In this document: piece after piece, positions 12,391 through 20,403 of the stretch | Position numbering within the stretch: position 1 is the first letter of the stretch | How the letters are laid out: every line of letters starts with the position of its first letter | Program-made: the position numbers and the translations under genes | Virus record (IMG/VR): IMGVR_UViG_3300046756_000343 | Coordinates: 1-38,012 of that record | DNA: 38,012 bases | Origin: a virus | Strand: one strand, 5' to 3' | Notes under the pieces: generated by a model | The model's database searches: none | Told to the model about the DNA's origin: nothing | Seen by the model: only the letters and a program-made list of their open reading frames with translations

Positions 12391-12518
12391 TTTTTGTGTC
12401 TCCCCATATACCAATCACCTGGTTCATAATTCCATCTTTTACCGTGGTGTCCTCTTATATCTGCATACCACATTCTTAATTTTACAATCCATTTTAAATA
12501 ATTTTTAGGTTTGGCCAT
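12387..12518 (-). CDS. Small basic Trp/Tyr-rich protein, 43 aa
   Basis: This 43-residue frame begins MAKPKNYLKWIVKLRMWYAD and continues with a Gly/His/Trp-rich part (GHHGKRWNYEPGDWYMGRHKK). The stop TGA overlaps the next start as ATGA, supporting translation in an operon with the zinc-finger and endolysin genes. It has an amphipathic helix but no clear membrane span. I recognise no family. Confidence 0.55.
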   Translation of the reverse strand: MAKPKNYLKWIVKLRMWYADIRGHHGKRWNYEPGDWYMGRHKK

Positions 12519-12536
12519 AATTCCTAATATCACAAA

Positions 12537-12752
12537 TTAACTTTTTGTCACCTCATTACAACCATATTTCATATATAATTTATTCTCATTTACAATTTCT
12601 CTACCTATATTTTCAAGTTCTATTATAGATTTAAAATTACCTGCTAAAATACAATCATAGAAATCCTTGAAAGGTTTCTTTTCTTCATACATAGGTAGAC
12701 AGGTTCCATCTACAGCAGAACATATTATTAAAGTAAGAATAAAATTCATCAC
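12537..12752 (-). CDS. Small secreted or membrane-associated protein, 71 aa
   Basis: This 71-residue protein starts with a short hydrophobic segment (MMNFILTLIICSAVDGTC) that could be a signal sequence. A charged body follows, with three Cys (DFYDCILAG, YGCNEV). The start overlaps the upstream gene's stop as ATGA. Its pairing with the next protein, which has the same layout, suggests two related periplasmic factors near the lysis genes. A role in lysis is inference only. Confidence 0.55.
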   Translation of the reverse strand: MMNFILTLIICSAVDGTCLPMYEEKKPFKDFYDCILAGNFKSIIELENIGREIVNENKLYMKYGCNEVTKS

Positions 12753-12961
12753 TCTAATATCAATTTCTTGATTGACTTAGAACCATCGATGTTCGACTCG
12801 AGCTCAGCCATCGACTTTATGCACTGATACTGAATATTATTATTTTTATTTGTTCTCATTGCAACCCTCTTCCCCTTAAGGCAATCCGACATAGACTCTT
12901 GAATTCTGTGTTCCTTAATCTCTCCGTTAACAATCATAAGTAGGGCTATAATTAATTCCAT
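12749..12961 (-). CDS. Small secreted or membrane-associated protein, 70 aa
   Basis: This 70-residue protein begins MELIIALLMIVNGEIKEHRI, a hydrophobic N-terminus followed by a charged region with two Cys (MSDCLKGKR, QYQCIKSM) that might form a disulfide outside the cytoplasm. It overlaps the downstream gene as ATGA and the upstream coiled-coil membrane protein by one base. The layout parallels the 71-aa neighbour. The function is unknown; it is probably part of the lysis/membrane cassette. Confidence 0.6.
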   Translation of the reverse strand: MELIIALLMIVNGEIKEHRIQESMSDCLKGKRVAMRTNKNNNIQYQCIKSMAELESNIDGSKSIKKLILE

Positions 12962-13338
12962 TAATGCGCTGTCTTTCCGTTAGCTCTAACTTTATCTTTT
13001 AAATCTTCAATATCAACTAACGCTTTATCTAATTGTTCTCTTAAAAATTCTATATTGACTTTGTTAGTCATGTTCATTTCTTGAGTTTCTTCCATTTTCT
13101 CAACGGACTTGTACAAATCCTCAATTAAAAATATTTGCTCTTGATCAACAGGCACCTGTTCTGATTTCTTTAACAAATCATTTTGAAATAGTTCTCTTGA
13201 TGTCTCTAGAGATACTAATCTTGAAGTCAGCTCGGTATAAGCGAACACGCCCATTGCGACGAGCACGATCAGGCTAGCTACCGTCTTCATTGGCATCTGA
13301 ACTTTTGCCTCTTCTCCGATGTTTAGTGGTTTACTCAT
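12961..13338 (-). CDS. Membrane-anchored coiled-coil protein (lysis-region, spanin- or holin-like)
   Basis: This 125-residue protein has a single N-terminal membrane span (VASLIVLVAMGVFAYTEL, residues 20-37) followed by a long charged coiled coil (residues 40-120, heptad-like LVSLETSRELF, then IEFLREQLDKALVDIEDLKDKV). This is the architecture of inner-membrane spanin (Rz-like) proteins, and some holin partners look similar. The endolysin is encoded about 700 bp downstream. No outer-membrane spanin lipoprotein is evident. The assignment to lysis is context-based. Confidence 0.55.
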   Translation of the reverse strand: MSKPLNIGEEAKVQMPMKTVASLIVLVAMGVFAYTELTSRLVSLETSRELFQNDLLKKSEQVPVDQEQIFLIEDLYKSVEKMEETQEMNMTNKVNIEFLREQLDKALVDIEDLKDKVRANGKTAH

Positions 13339-13374
13339 TTTTATCCTATTCTGTCTAAGTGCGCTAACAAAGCC

Positions 13375-13393
13375 CCTAGACTCTCGCCGCTAG
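13375..13393 (-). repeat. 19-bp dispersed element, copy 2 (intergenic)
   Basis: CCTAGACTCTCGCCGCTAG lies in the 78-bp gap before the coiled-coil membrane gene. It matches copy 1 (7347-7365) at 17 of 19 positions and copy 3 (16778-16796) at 16 of 19. On the minus strand it reads CTAGCGGCGAGAGTCTAGG followed by GG, ending like a phage single-subunit RNA polymerase promoter, and it points into the lysis genes. It could instead be another protein-recognition site. Confidence 0.45.
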
Positions 13394-13416
13394 TTTATAG
13401 GAATTCTAATGTAGGA

Positions 13417-14061
13417 TCAATCTTCTTTTTTTTCTATTTCGTAAAACATTTTGTCACTATCTTCCGTAACCCAATCTGAACCTTCGACATCCCAGTAAGT
13501 ATTTTGGACCGTATAGTCAGGCCAAGATGTATCAGTAGTGTAGCTATTAACATGCCACAAAATACGATTATTAGGCTGAGCTGCATAATTGCCGTTAGCA
13601 AGAGCCAATATATGTGCACACTTGTGTTCTTGAGGAATCTCAGAGTGCTCCGTATCAAGGATATTAGTTTCTGGATGAGCCCAATCAACAGTGAATAGAT
13701 ATTGTCCATGATAAAATTTCTTATCTTTACCTAAATATTTGCCATTTATACCAGCCAACCAATCAAAACAATGGACACTAGGATAATAACTAAAGCAGTT
13801 CCACAGTTCGAGTTGATCCACTCGCATATCTGGCACGTCTTTTCTTTCAAATTCTTTTTGAAAAAATGCTGATATAGGTAAACGCCAAAAGCACGCACCG
13901 TTGGGTAGCATGATATTAAATAAGAGTGCGCGACCTGAAATAGAGACCAGACCAAAGATAACACAGTCAATAAAATCTCCTTGATGTTTTTTAAGATCAT
14001 AAAGATACTCCTTCCTTACTTTGCAATAAATTGGAGGAATGTTTGCGTTTAAATATGCCAT
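13417..14061 (-). CDS. Hypothetical phage protein, 214 aa
   Basis: This 214-residue soluble protein is rich in Trp, Tyr and His, with many short strands (CVIFGLVSISGRALLFNIMLPNGACFWRLP; RILWHVNSYTTDTSW). It looks like a beta-rich, globular domain. I think similar proteins occur next to Pol A genes in marine phages, but no named family comes to mind. It starts 6 bases after the DNA polymerase stop and is first behind it in the replication operon. Two long frames on the same strand inside it are shadows. Confidence 0.65.
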   Translation of the reverse strand: MAYLNANIPPIYCKVRKEYLYDLKKHQGDFIDCVIFGLVSISGRALLFNIMLPNGACFWRLPISAFFQKEFERKDVPDMRVDQLELWNCFSYYPSVHCFDWLAGINGKYLGKDKKFYHGQYLFTVDWAHPETNILDTEHSEIPQEHKCAHILALANGNYAAQPNNRILWHVNSYTTDTSWPDYTVQNTYWDVEGSDWVTEDSDKMFYEIEKKED

Positions 14062-14066
14062 AATAT

Positions 14067-15923
14067 TTACCCATGTATTTCACCCCAAGTATTACCATAT
14101 TCATAATCAACTTTATTTGGGACAGCTAGTTTAACAGCATTTTCCATAATTTCAATTATCTTTTTAGCTTGCGTCTCTGACTCAATAGAAATATCTAATT
14201 CATCATGTATCTGTATGTGAGGTATAATACCTTCTTTATATAAATCTAACATAGCTTTCTTAGTCATGTCAGCTGCAGAACCTTGAATTAATTTATTTAA
14301 AGCTTTGTATGTAAAAGCTCTTTTTATTCTTCCTCTTCCATAAGTTCTTTCTGCTTCTTCCAATGACATTGGTGTATGCATACCAAATGTTGAAGGTTCC
14401 CATTTATTAAATCTACATCTACGACCTAACAATGTACCAATTGAACCAGAAAACTGAGCATGGCTAGAAGTCCGGTTCATTAGTTCACGAACAAAAGGGA
14501 CATTTTCATGATACTGGTTAAATAAATTTTCTGCTTCTTCTTTTGTAGAGAGACCTAATTCTGCTTGTAGTTTTGCTTTACCCATACCATAAAACAAACC
14601 TAGATTAATTGTTTTAGCATTGCTTCTAGATATACCTGCCATATCAGCTACAGTTTGGTGAAAGTCTACAGAATCACTTTTAAATTTATCTACTATGTTT
14701 GTTACAGATTGATCATACATAATAGGATCAGTTGTAGCTGCGTAATGCACAACTAATCTTGGTTCTTGTTGTGAGTAGTCAAAACAACCCCAGGTATGAT
14801 TTTCTTCTGGTAAAAACAATGATCTTATCTTAGGACCTAAATCTTTATTTCTAGCAGGTATCTGCTGTAAATTAGGATTTGAATAACTAAACCTACCAGT
14901 TACTGTTCCACCTTGATCTGATCTAATAGGATTTATATCCGCATGAATACGTCCTCTATGCTCATGTTTTAAAATTGTATCTATAAACGTTGTATGAGCT
15001 TTGTTTATTTCTCTTGCTTTTGCAATTTTTTGAACTAAAGGATGTTTATGTTCAGATAGAAAATTTTTAGTAAAGGAGGGTGCTTGTGTTTTCTGTGTTC
15101 TTTCGTAGTCTAAATCGAGTTTGTCGAAAACTTTCGCAATTGACCTTGCTGCCCATATCTGTGTATCAATTCCTGTTTGCCTTTTTACTTCTAATAGTAG
15201 CGCCTCTTCTTCTTTTAACATGTCTTGTTTTAATTTTTGTGCACCTTCTACGTTTACTCTAACACCTTTAAATTTCATATCTATTAGACAAGGAAATAGC
15301 TGTGTTTCTAGATCAAATATTTCAGATAAATTTTGTTTTTGAATCTCTACCGATAAAATTTTAAACAATCTTAAAGTAAGTTCAGCATCTTTTTCTGCAT
15401 AACCACCTACATACATTGCAGGTAGCTTATACATCTCAGACTTAGGATCTACACCCGCAGCTTCTGCTGCTTCTCTTAAGCCCTTTTCATCTTTAACTTC
15501 TCTAAGATATTCAAAAGCAATACTATTTAAAGCATACGATAATCTATTTTCATCAATTAAAGATGACATTACCATCGTGTCTACTATAAAACCATTTATT
15601 GGAATATTGTATGCTCTTAACCAACAAACATCATACATAGCATTATGAAAAATTTTTGTGTTAGGCGCTTTACAAACATCTTTAACATAGTCTAAAACTA
15701 TTCTCTTATCTAAATTACCTTCTCTATGACCTATTGGATAATATCCAGACCACCCTTCTACAGCTAAAGCTACACCAATTATTTCTCCATCCCCTATAAC
15801 TGCACCAGATCCTCTAGATTTTAAGTTTGGGTCTCTGGTTTCTAAGTCGATTGCTACGTATTCATATTTAGATAGATCAGGAAATGTATCAGGACAAGTC
15901 CACTCTGTTTGCGCTTTAAACAT
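14067..15923 (-). CDS. DNA polymerase I (family A), phage replicative
   Basis: This 618-residue Pol A is the expected size for a T7-type phage polymerase with exonuclease and polymerase domains and no 5' nuclease domain. Exonuclease motifs: D26-L-E28 (YVAIDLETR), NAMYDVCW (94-101) and YAEKDAELT (near 175). Polymerase motifs: A, DYSQQEPRL near 382; B, K-x(6)-FYG near 437-446 (KTINLGLFYG); C, HDE near 573. All catalytic residues appear present, so proofreading and polymerisation are both likely. It lies in a minus-strand operon with primase, helicase and ssDNA-binding candidates. No thioredoxin-binding insert is obvious. Confidence 0.95.
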   Translation of the reverse strand: MFKAQTEWTCPDTFPDLSKYEYVAIDLETRDPNLKSRGSGAVIGDGEIIGVALAVEGWSGYYPIGHREGNLDKRIVLDYVKDVCKAPNTKIFHNAMYDVCWLRAYNIPINGFIVDTMVMSSLIDENRLSYALNSIAFEYLREVKDEKGLREAAEAAGVDPKSEMYKLPAMYVGGYAEKDAELTLRLFKILSVEIQKQNLSEIFDLETQLFPCLIDMKFKGVRVNVEGAQKLKQDMLKEEEALLLEVKRQTGIDTQIWAARSIAKVFDKLDLDYERTQKTQAPSFTKNFLSEHKHPLVQKIAKAREINKAHTTFIDTILKHEHRGRIHADINPIRSDQGGTVTGRFSYSNPNLQQIPARNKDLGPKIRSLFLPEENHTWGCFDYSQQEPRLVVHYAATTDPIMYDQSVTNIVDKFKSDSVDFHQTVADMAGISRSNAKTINLGLFYGMGKAKLQAELGLSTKEEAENLFNQYHENVPFVRELMNRTSSHAQFSGSIGTLLGRRCRFNKWEPSTFGMHTPMSLEEAERTYGRGRIKRAFTYKALNKLIQGSAADMTKKAMLDLYKEGIIPHIQIHDELDISIESETQAKKIIEIMENAVKLAVPNKVDYEYGNTWGEIHG

Positions 15924-15926
15924 AAT

Positions 15927-16142
15927 TTAGTTTACCTTTGGTTCATAGATGTACTTGTTTTTTACTATGCCATCTATTTTATTTTTATTTGAAAAAGCAT
16001 ACAAACAAGATGAATAATCTTGAGGAAATATTTCCCAACAAACATCTTCGTGACCTTCTAAAGCTAAATAAATTTCTAAACGAAATTTATACTTTTTACC
16101 AATCACTAAATCTTTGCTAATTCTAGCTTTAGTCGCTGCCAT
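15927..16142 (-). CDS. Hypothetical protein, 71 aa
   Basis: This 71-residue protein looks beta-rich (DLVIGKKYKFRLEIYLALEG, then CWEIFPQDYSSCLYAF) with a basic N-terminus and no clear motif. It lies 3 bases upstream of the polymerase gene and overlaps the preceding 58-aa gene by 14 bases. A polymerase accessory role is conceivable from position, but nothing in the sequence shows it. Confidence 0.6.
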   Translation of the reverse strand: MAATKARISKDLVIGKKYKFRLEIYLALEGHEDVCWEIFPQDYSSCLYAFSNKNKIDGIVKNKYIYEPKVN

Positions 16143-16305
16143 CTTCTTTTCTCTTTTCTTCTTCGTAACCTTCCATTAATTCTTCATGTAAAGTTTTTTC
16201 TTTTTTTCCAAAAATTTCATCCCAACGTTGTCTATAAGTATCATTGGATATTCTAGACTTACCATCCCATTGTCTTCCGGAATCTTTCTTACTTTTCTTT
16301 TTCAT
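16129..16305 (-). CDS. Small charged hypothetical protein, 58 aa
   Basis: The interval between the DUF3310 gene and the 71-aa gene holds a 58-residue frame. It begins MKKKSKKDSGRQWDGKSR and ends in an acidic helix (HEELMEGYEEEKRKEDGSD). It ends 14 bases into the next gene and starts right after the DUF3310 stop. Coding is supported by position in the operon and an uninterrupted frame. The function is unknown. Confidence 0.55.
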   Translation of the reverse strand: MKKKSKKDSGRQWDGKSRISNDTYRQRWDEIFGKKEKTLHEELMEGYEEEKRKEDGSD

Positions 16306-16306
16306 A

Positions 16307-16552
16307 TTATTTCTTTTTCATATCTTTTATCTTAAGCATTTCTAATTGGCAATAGTGAACAATTTTTTTTAAATCTTCTACTCCTCCCTTTCGTTGATAC
16401 CTGCAAACGTATTTAATAACGTTGCCCTGAAAAAACGAAAGATCATTTTTAGAAATGAATTCGTAAGGTTGAATGGGAAACTTAGTGTAGTGATTCCCGC
16501 CTACCTGAGTGTATTGAGGAAATGATTCCTTAAATATATCTTTATCTGTCAT
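16307..16552 (-). CDS. DUF3310 (SaV-like) phage protein
   Basis: This 81-residue protein contains the DUF3310 pattern: GGNHYTKFPIQPYEFI (residues 18-33), then FFQGNVIKYVCRYQRKGGVEDLKK (40-63), with hydrophobic helix contacts following. The family is common in phage replication regions and is sometimes annotated as nucleotide kinase, without convincing evidence. It overlaps the helicase gene as ATGA and so is translated with it. The exact role is unknown. Confidence 0.8.
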   Translation of the reverse strand: MTDKDIFKESFPQYTQVGGNHYTKFPIQPYEFISKNDLSFFQGNVIKYVCRYQRKGGVEDLKKIVHYCQLEMLKIKDMKKK

Positions 16553-18063
16553 ATTATTTCTTCTCCTATGTTATATTGATATTCATAACCTTGGTTCATT
16601 ATGAATAAATTTTCTTTTGCACGTGTTACACCAACAAAAAATAATCTATGTTCTGTGTCCTTATTTACTTGTGCTGATTCGTAAATAATTCTTTCCAAGT
16701 CTGTAAACAAAACTACATTCTCTGATTCTTCACCTTTAACAGAATGTATTGTTGATAATTTTATTCTAGCAGGCTTACCTAGATCCTCGCCGCTCGTCAT
16801 TAGCTCCTTGATATAATCTTTTTGATAATCTTTAAATCTTAATACATCCCAACCACCAGATACTTTTAGCCCATGATTTAATTTTAATTCATCTATTGTT
16901 ATTGAGTCTACATTCTCTAAAGACTTGCCTCCAGAAAACCCATATTGGACATCTCCTTTTTCATACTTTAAAAACTCGTATATATTTTGAGCTTCTTCTC
17001 CAGATATACTGGCTCCTTTATTTAATCTATTCCAATCATTAATTGCTTTTATAATTTCAGGAGGTAGTAAATCATTAAATTTACAATCAAATCTGTATCC
17101 AGACTCTTGAAAGAAAGGTACTAATTTTTTTAATTGTTCGTTGGTTCTAGTTAACACCATCCATTGTCCAGAACCTAAATGTAAATCTTCTAGTTCTAAA
17201 TTTTCAAATACAGAGCCCTCTGCTTCTCTAGGTTTCCATTCTTTTTCTCTTCTCTCATCTATATTTTCTAAAATAGATAAAGCAACTTTGTGTACAGCTT
17301 TTGGTACTCTTCTTGACTGCGTCTGGTGATCATTAACACCAGATAAATTAATAAAGGTTGTAGGATCAGCTCCTTGAAATGTGTAGATAGCCTGATCGTC
17401 ATCCCCTGCAACGTATGATCTTTTACATATTGATTCTATGTAATAAAACATTTCCCATTGCAAGGGATTTAGATCTTGAGCTTCATCAAGAAAAACTGCA
17501 TCGAGGGAAGGACACTTGCTTTTCTTAACAAATTCTGAAATCATGTCTGAAAATTCATACATGCTGTAGTCTTTTTTATAGTTTATAATATCTTCATTAA
17601 TTTGAATTAATAAAGGTTCACTAATATAATCTATTAAATCTAATTCTATTGCTGCGTCTTGTAGTTTTATTTTACGACATCTAGAGTATTCTATTATTTT
17701 CATGTACTGATTCTTATATTCATGATAACCATTTTCTTTCTCTATAGTTTCAAAATGCATATCATTATGACCATATTTATTTTTAAATGCATTCCAGTTT
17801 TTATCTTTTAATAATTGAGTCGTAGTATCAATACCCAACATTTTAGTTCCCATAGAATGCATTGTAGATATCCATTCAATTTCTTTATTAGGATATTCTT
17901 TTTGAATTCTTTCTCTTGCTTCTTTTGATGCTGCATTACTAAAAGTAATGTAACAAATTTTTTTAGGATCAGTTCTATGTAAAAACAATTCTTTTCTTAA
18001 ATATGTATTTACTAAAGTATGTGTTTTACCTGTTCCTGGTGGTCCTGCTATTACTGTTCTCAT
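16549..18063 (-). CDS. UvrD/Rep-type SF1 DNA helicase
   Basis: This 504-residue protein has the SF1A motifs: Walker A GPPGTGKT (7-14); motif Ia ITFSNAA; Walker B LDEAQDLNPLQW (near 200); GDDDQAIYTFQGA (motif III region, near 222); and the C-terminal LFFVGVTRAKENLFI (motif VI, near 478). It would unwind DNA 3'-5' using ATP in replication or recombination. It is shorter than full UvrD (about 700 aa) because the accessory domains are reduced. The start shares an ATGA overlap with the primase stop. One copy of the 19-bp element (16778-16796) lies within it. Confidence 0.9.
   Translation of the reverse strand: MRTVIAGPPGTGKTHTLVNTYLRKELFLHRTDPKKICYITFSNAASKEARERIQKEYPNKEIEWISTMHSMGTKMLGIDTTTQLLKDKNWNAFKNKYGHNDMHFETIEKENGYHEYKNQYMKIIEYSRCRKIKLQDAAIELDLIDYISEPLLIQINEDIINYKKDYSMYEFSDMISEFVKKSKCPSLDAVFLDEAQDLNPLQWEMFYYIESICKRSYVAGDDDQAIYTFQGADPTTFINLSGVNDHQTQSRRVPKAVHKVALSILENIDERREKEWKPREAEGSVFENLELEDLHLGSGQWMVLTRTNEQLKKLVPFFQESGYRFDCKFNDLLPPEIIKAINDWNRLNKGASISGEEAQNIYEFLKYEKGDVQYGFSGGKSLENVDSITIDELKLNHGLKVSGGWDVLRFKDYQKDYIKELMTSGEDLGKPARIKLSTIHSVKGEESENVVLFTDLERIIYESAQVNKDTEHRLFFVGVTRAKENLFIMNQGYEYQYNIGEEII
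16778..16796 (-). repeat. 19-bp dispersed element, copy 3 (in helicase gene)
   Basis: CCTAGATCCTCGCCGCTCG inside the helicase gene matches copy 2 at 16 of 19 positions. It encodes SGEDLG and could be chance within coding sequence, unlike the intergenic copy at 13375. Confidence 0.35.
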
Positions 18064-19613
18064 TCAAATGGTGCCGGTTGTTTTTCTATTTTTTTAGGTG
18101 TAAATTTTTCAACATCTATTTTTTCAACTGTCCAAACTTTTACACTCTTATCATTTATTTTTACTACTTTTTCTTTTCCTGAAAATAACTCCTCTAATAA
18201 TCTTATTGTTTTATTTTTAGTGTAAGTTTTATCTGGCCACGTTTTACTTCTGATTAAAAATCCCCAGAAATCTTTAAATTTAAAATGACTAATTCCACTT
18301 TCTGTAAACGGTTTTCTTTTTAATACGTCCTCAATACTTTTACCATCACGACTTATAAATTCTGTTAGTAAGTCTTTCATTTGTACATCTAGTCGCGTAT
18401 CATCTGGAGCTTCAATCGCATCAATATTTTTCATTAACTTAGCTAACATTTTTCTCCATACTAATTTTGCAACAGGAAGAAGAGGTGTTCCTAGTTCTGT
18501 CATACATACAACACTAAATTTTTCTGGGTCATGCAATGTTGGTGCATCAACTTCTATAGTTTGTTCGTCTACAGTTACAAAAAATATAGGTGGTTCAGAT
18601 GCATATTTTCTAATAGTTGTAATTGCTGGCATTCTAACTTCCTCACCTTTACCAAAAGGTTTTGAATAACAAACTTTTTCATTACAAAAATTACAAATAG
18701 GTTTATCTTTACATCTAAAATCATAATCTTTCTTCGCAACTTGTTCTTTAATTCTTATAACATCGCTAGATTTTAAAGCTGGTTTGATATATTTTTCTAC
18801 ATTATAATCTTCTATTTTATCTTCCCAACCTGTTGGATCTGATTTTTTTAAATATACTCCAATATTAAATAATCCATTATCTCTACCTGATGCTGCAACG
18901 TCACCATTACCTTCTACAATCGGACCGGTATTAATTATAGTATTTAAGCATGGTGGACCATCAGGAAAATGTTCTTTTATTTTTTTATTATTAACTTTTT
19001 CAATTAAAAAATTTTTAAGCATTTCTTGTGTCTGAACATACTTGTCATATTCTTTTACAAACTCTTCTATGGTAAGTGAATTACCATCATCACCAATAGC
19101 ATACCTAACAGTTCTATCACCGCCATGATAAGGCATGTTTAAAAAATTTCCAATATCACCTCTTTCAGCTTTAATAGTAGATTGTTTTGGAAATATTTCT
19201 GCTTTTGCATATCCTAAATTAGAAGCCATTAATATTAATTTCTGTCTCATCAAAGATGCAGGTATAAACTCTTCAGTAAATAAAAACACATGAGCACCAC
19301 CAGATTTTGATCTGATTACTACTAAAGGATAATTATTTTTTCTAATTTTTTGAATTAATTTTTTATGGTCAAAAGGATATGTATCAATATCAATACAACC
19401 CCATTTACATTCATTGTTTTCATTTATTGGAACAATACCAAGAGCAGGTTCAACTCCTTTTAAATGGTTTTCCCATAACTCATCAGTAACAGGTCTTTTT
19501 ACTGTAAAAGACCTAACCTCATTTTTACCATCATGCCTTATTTCATTGGTAATTTTAGTGGCACCATAAGCGCTTTCCAAACCTGCAAATATACTTCGTA
19601 ATCTTTCTATCAT
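18060..19613 (-). CDS. Archaeo-eukaryotic-type DNA primase (TOTE-like AEP)
   Basis: This 517-residue protein carries AEP primase features: C-I-D-I-D (metal Asp residues D74 and D76) and S-K-S-G-G-A-H-V-F (S102 to H108, nucleotide-binding loop), followed by a long helical region and a zinc-type cluster CKDKPICNFCNEKVC near 325. The C-terminal half has no helicase Walker motif, unlike T7 gp4; the helicase is a separate gene next door. This resembles primases of TOTE-associated phage replication modules. It would make primers for Pol A. The start is supported by AGAGGG, and it is preceded by a 10-bp hairpin in the intergenic gap. Confidence 0.8.
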   Translation of the reverse strand: MIERLRSIFAGLESAYGATKITNEIRHDGKNEVRSFTVKRPVTDELWENHLKGVEPALGIVPINENNECKWGCIDIDTYPFDHKKLIQKIRKNNYPLVVIRSKSGGAHVFLFTEEFIPASLMRQKLILMASNLGYAKAEIFPKQSTIKAERGDIGNFLNMPYHGGDRTVRYAIGDDGNSLTIEEFVKEYDKYVQTQEMLKNFLIEKVNNKKIKEHFPDGPPCLNTIINTGPIVEGNGDVAASGRDNGLFNIGVYLKKSDPTGWEDKIEDYNVEKYIKPALKSSDVIRIKEQVAKKDYDFRCKDKPICNFCNEKVCYSKPFGKGEEVRMPAITTIRKYASEPPIFFVTVDEQTIEVDAPTLHDPEKFSVVCMTELGTPLLPVAKLVWRKMLAKLMKNIDAIEAPDDTRLDVQMKDLLTEFISRDGKSIEDVLKRKPFTESGISHFKFKDFWGFLIRSKTWPDKTYTKNKTIRLLEELFSGKEKVVKINDKSVKVWTVEKIDVEKFTPKKIEKQPAPFE

Positions 19614-19635
19614 TTTCCCTCTGTATTATTTTAAA

Positions 19636-19661
19636 TTGGGCGCTATATTACTAGCGCCCAA
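19636..19661 (-). promoter_or_regulatory. 10-bp perfect hairpin between ssDNA-binding and primase genes
   Basis: TTGGGCGCTA (19636-19645), a 6-nt loop and TAGCGCCCAA (19652-19661) form a GC-rich stem in a 57-bp gap. On the minus strand it is followed by AATTTAAAATAA rather than a clean T-run, so it may be a partial terminator, an RNA-processing (RNase III) site or an mRNA-stabilising hairpin that sets relative expression of the two genes. Confidence 0.6.
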
Positions 19662-19670
19662 ATGTGGTAA

Positions 19671-20399
19671 CTATCTGTTCTGCTTAGATAAAGTGTCATG
19701 AAAATCAGCTGCTTTATCAAAAATTTCTTTTTCAGAAACTTGATTTCCCATAACAACATTATAACCATACCATTGATTACCTTTACCAGAATTTAACACT
19801 GATGTTATTCTGTAAGAGTAAGCAAATGATGCAGGTGTATAAGAACCTTGTTCATCTTTCATAGTTTGTGACATTTGAAGAGATTGCCATTTTCTAGCAA
19901 TCTTTCCTTGAGAACCACTCATTGAAATAAGAGCAGTTTCAGCTTTGCCATCATCACCTAAAATAATTACAAAGTTTTGATGCACAGTCAAAATGTAGTT
20001 ACCATTTTGCAATCTGTCTTTACCACCATCTTTTGTAGTTTTAGATAGGATATCAGAATCAGCAGGATATATTTGTTCTGGTCTACCTGAACCAGTACCA
20101 AATTCAGCCCATTCTTGATACTCCATTTTATAGTAACAAGGAATTACAGTTATTCCTTCTTCACCATTATACAGTCTTTTAGTCACTGTATTTAAAAACA
20201 TACCAGGTTCTGCACCTTCCACGAAATTTTGATTTCGTTTTTGTGCTTCTCCTGATCCGTTTTGTAAAAGTTTTAAGATAGGTAATGCAAGTGATTCTTG
20301 TCTTACGTTCTCAAAACCTTTGTTAGCAGACTCTCTATATAAAATTGTAGAGGGTGTGCCTGCTGTTTGTTTAACAGCTACGTCTTTATTTTCTTCCAT
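19671..20399 (-). CDS. Putative phage ssDNA-binding protein
   Basis: This 242-residue protein begins with a disordered N-terminus and then LPILKLLQNGSGEAQKRN, resembling a family of phage replication proteins with an OB-like fold. The middle is beta-rich and aromatic (VIPCYYKMEYQEWAEF; YILTVHQNFVIILG), and the end is FAYSYRITSVLNSGKGNQWYGYNVV. It has no acidic C-terminal tail of the T7 gp2.5 kind, so the ssDNA-binding function is inferred from position (before primase and helicase) and fold-like pattern. The start has AAGGAG. Confidence 0.5.
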   Translation of the reverse strand: MEENKDVAVKQTAGTPSTILYRESANKGFENVRQESLALPILKLLQNGSGEAQKRNQNFVEGAEPGMFLNTVTKRLYNGEEGITVIPCYYKMEYQEWAEFGTGSGRPEQIYPADSDILSKTTKDGGKDRLQNGNYILTVHQNFVIILGDDGKAETALISMSGSQGKIARKWQSLQMSQTMKDEQGSYTPASFAYSYRITSVLNSGKGNQWYGYNVVMGNQVSEKEIFDKAADFHDTLSKQNR

Positions 20400-20403
20400 A
20401 AGT

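Noticed and set aside
13434-14000. Two same-strand frames of 91 and 84 residues inside the 214-aa gene
   Set aside because: They are out of frame with the larger gene, lack ribosome binding sites and have hydrophobic shadow composition.
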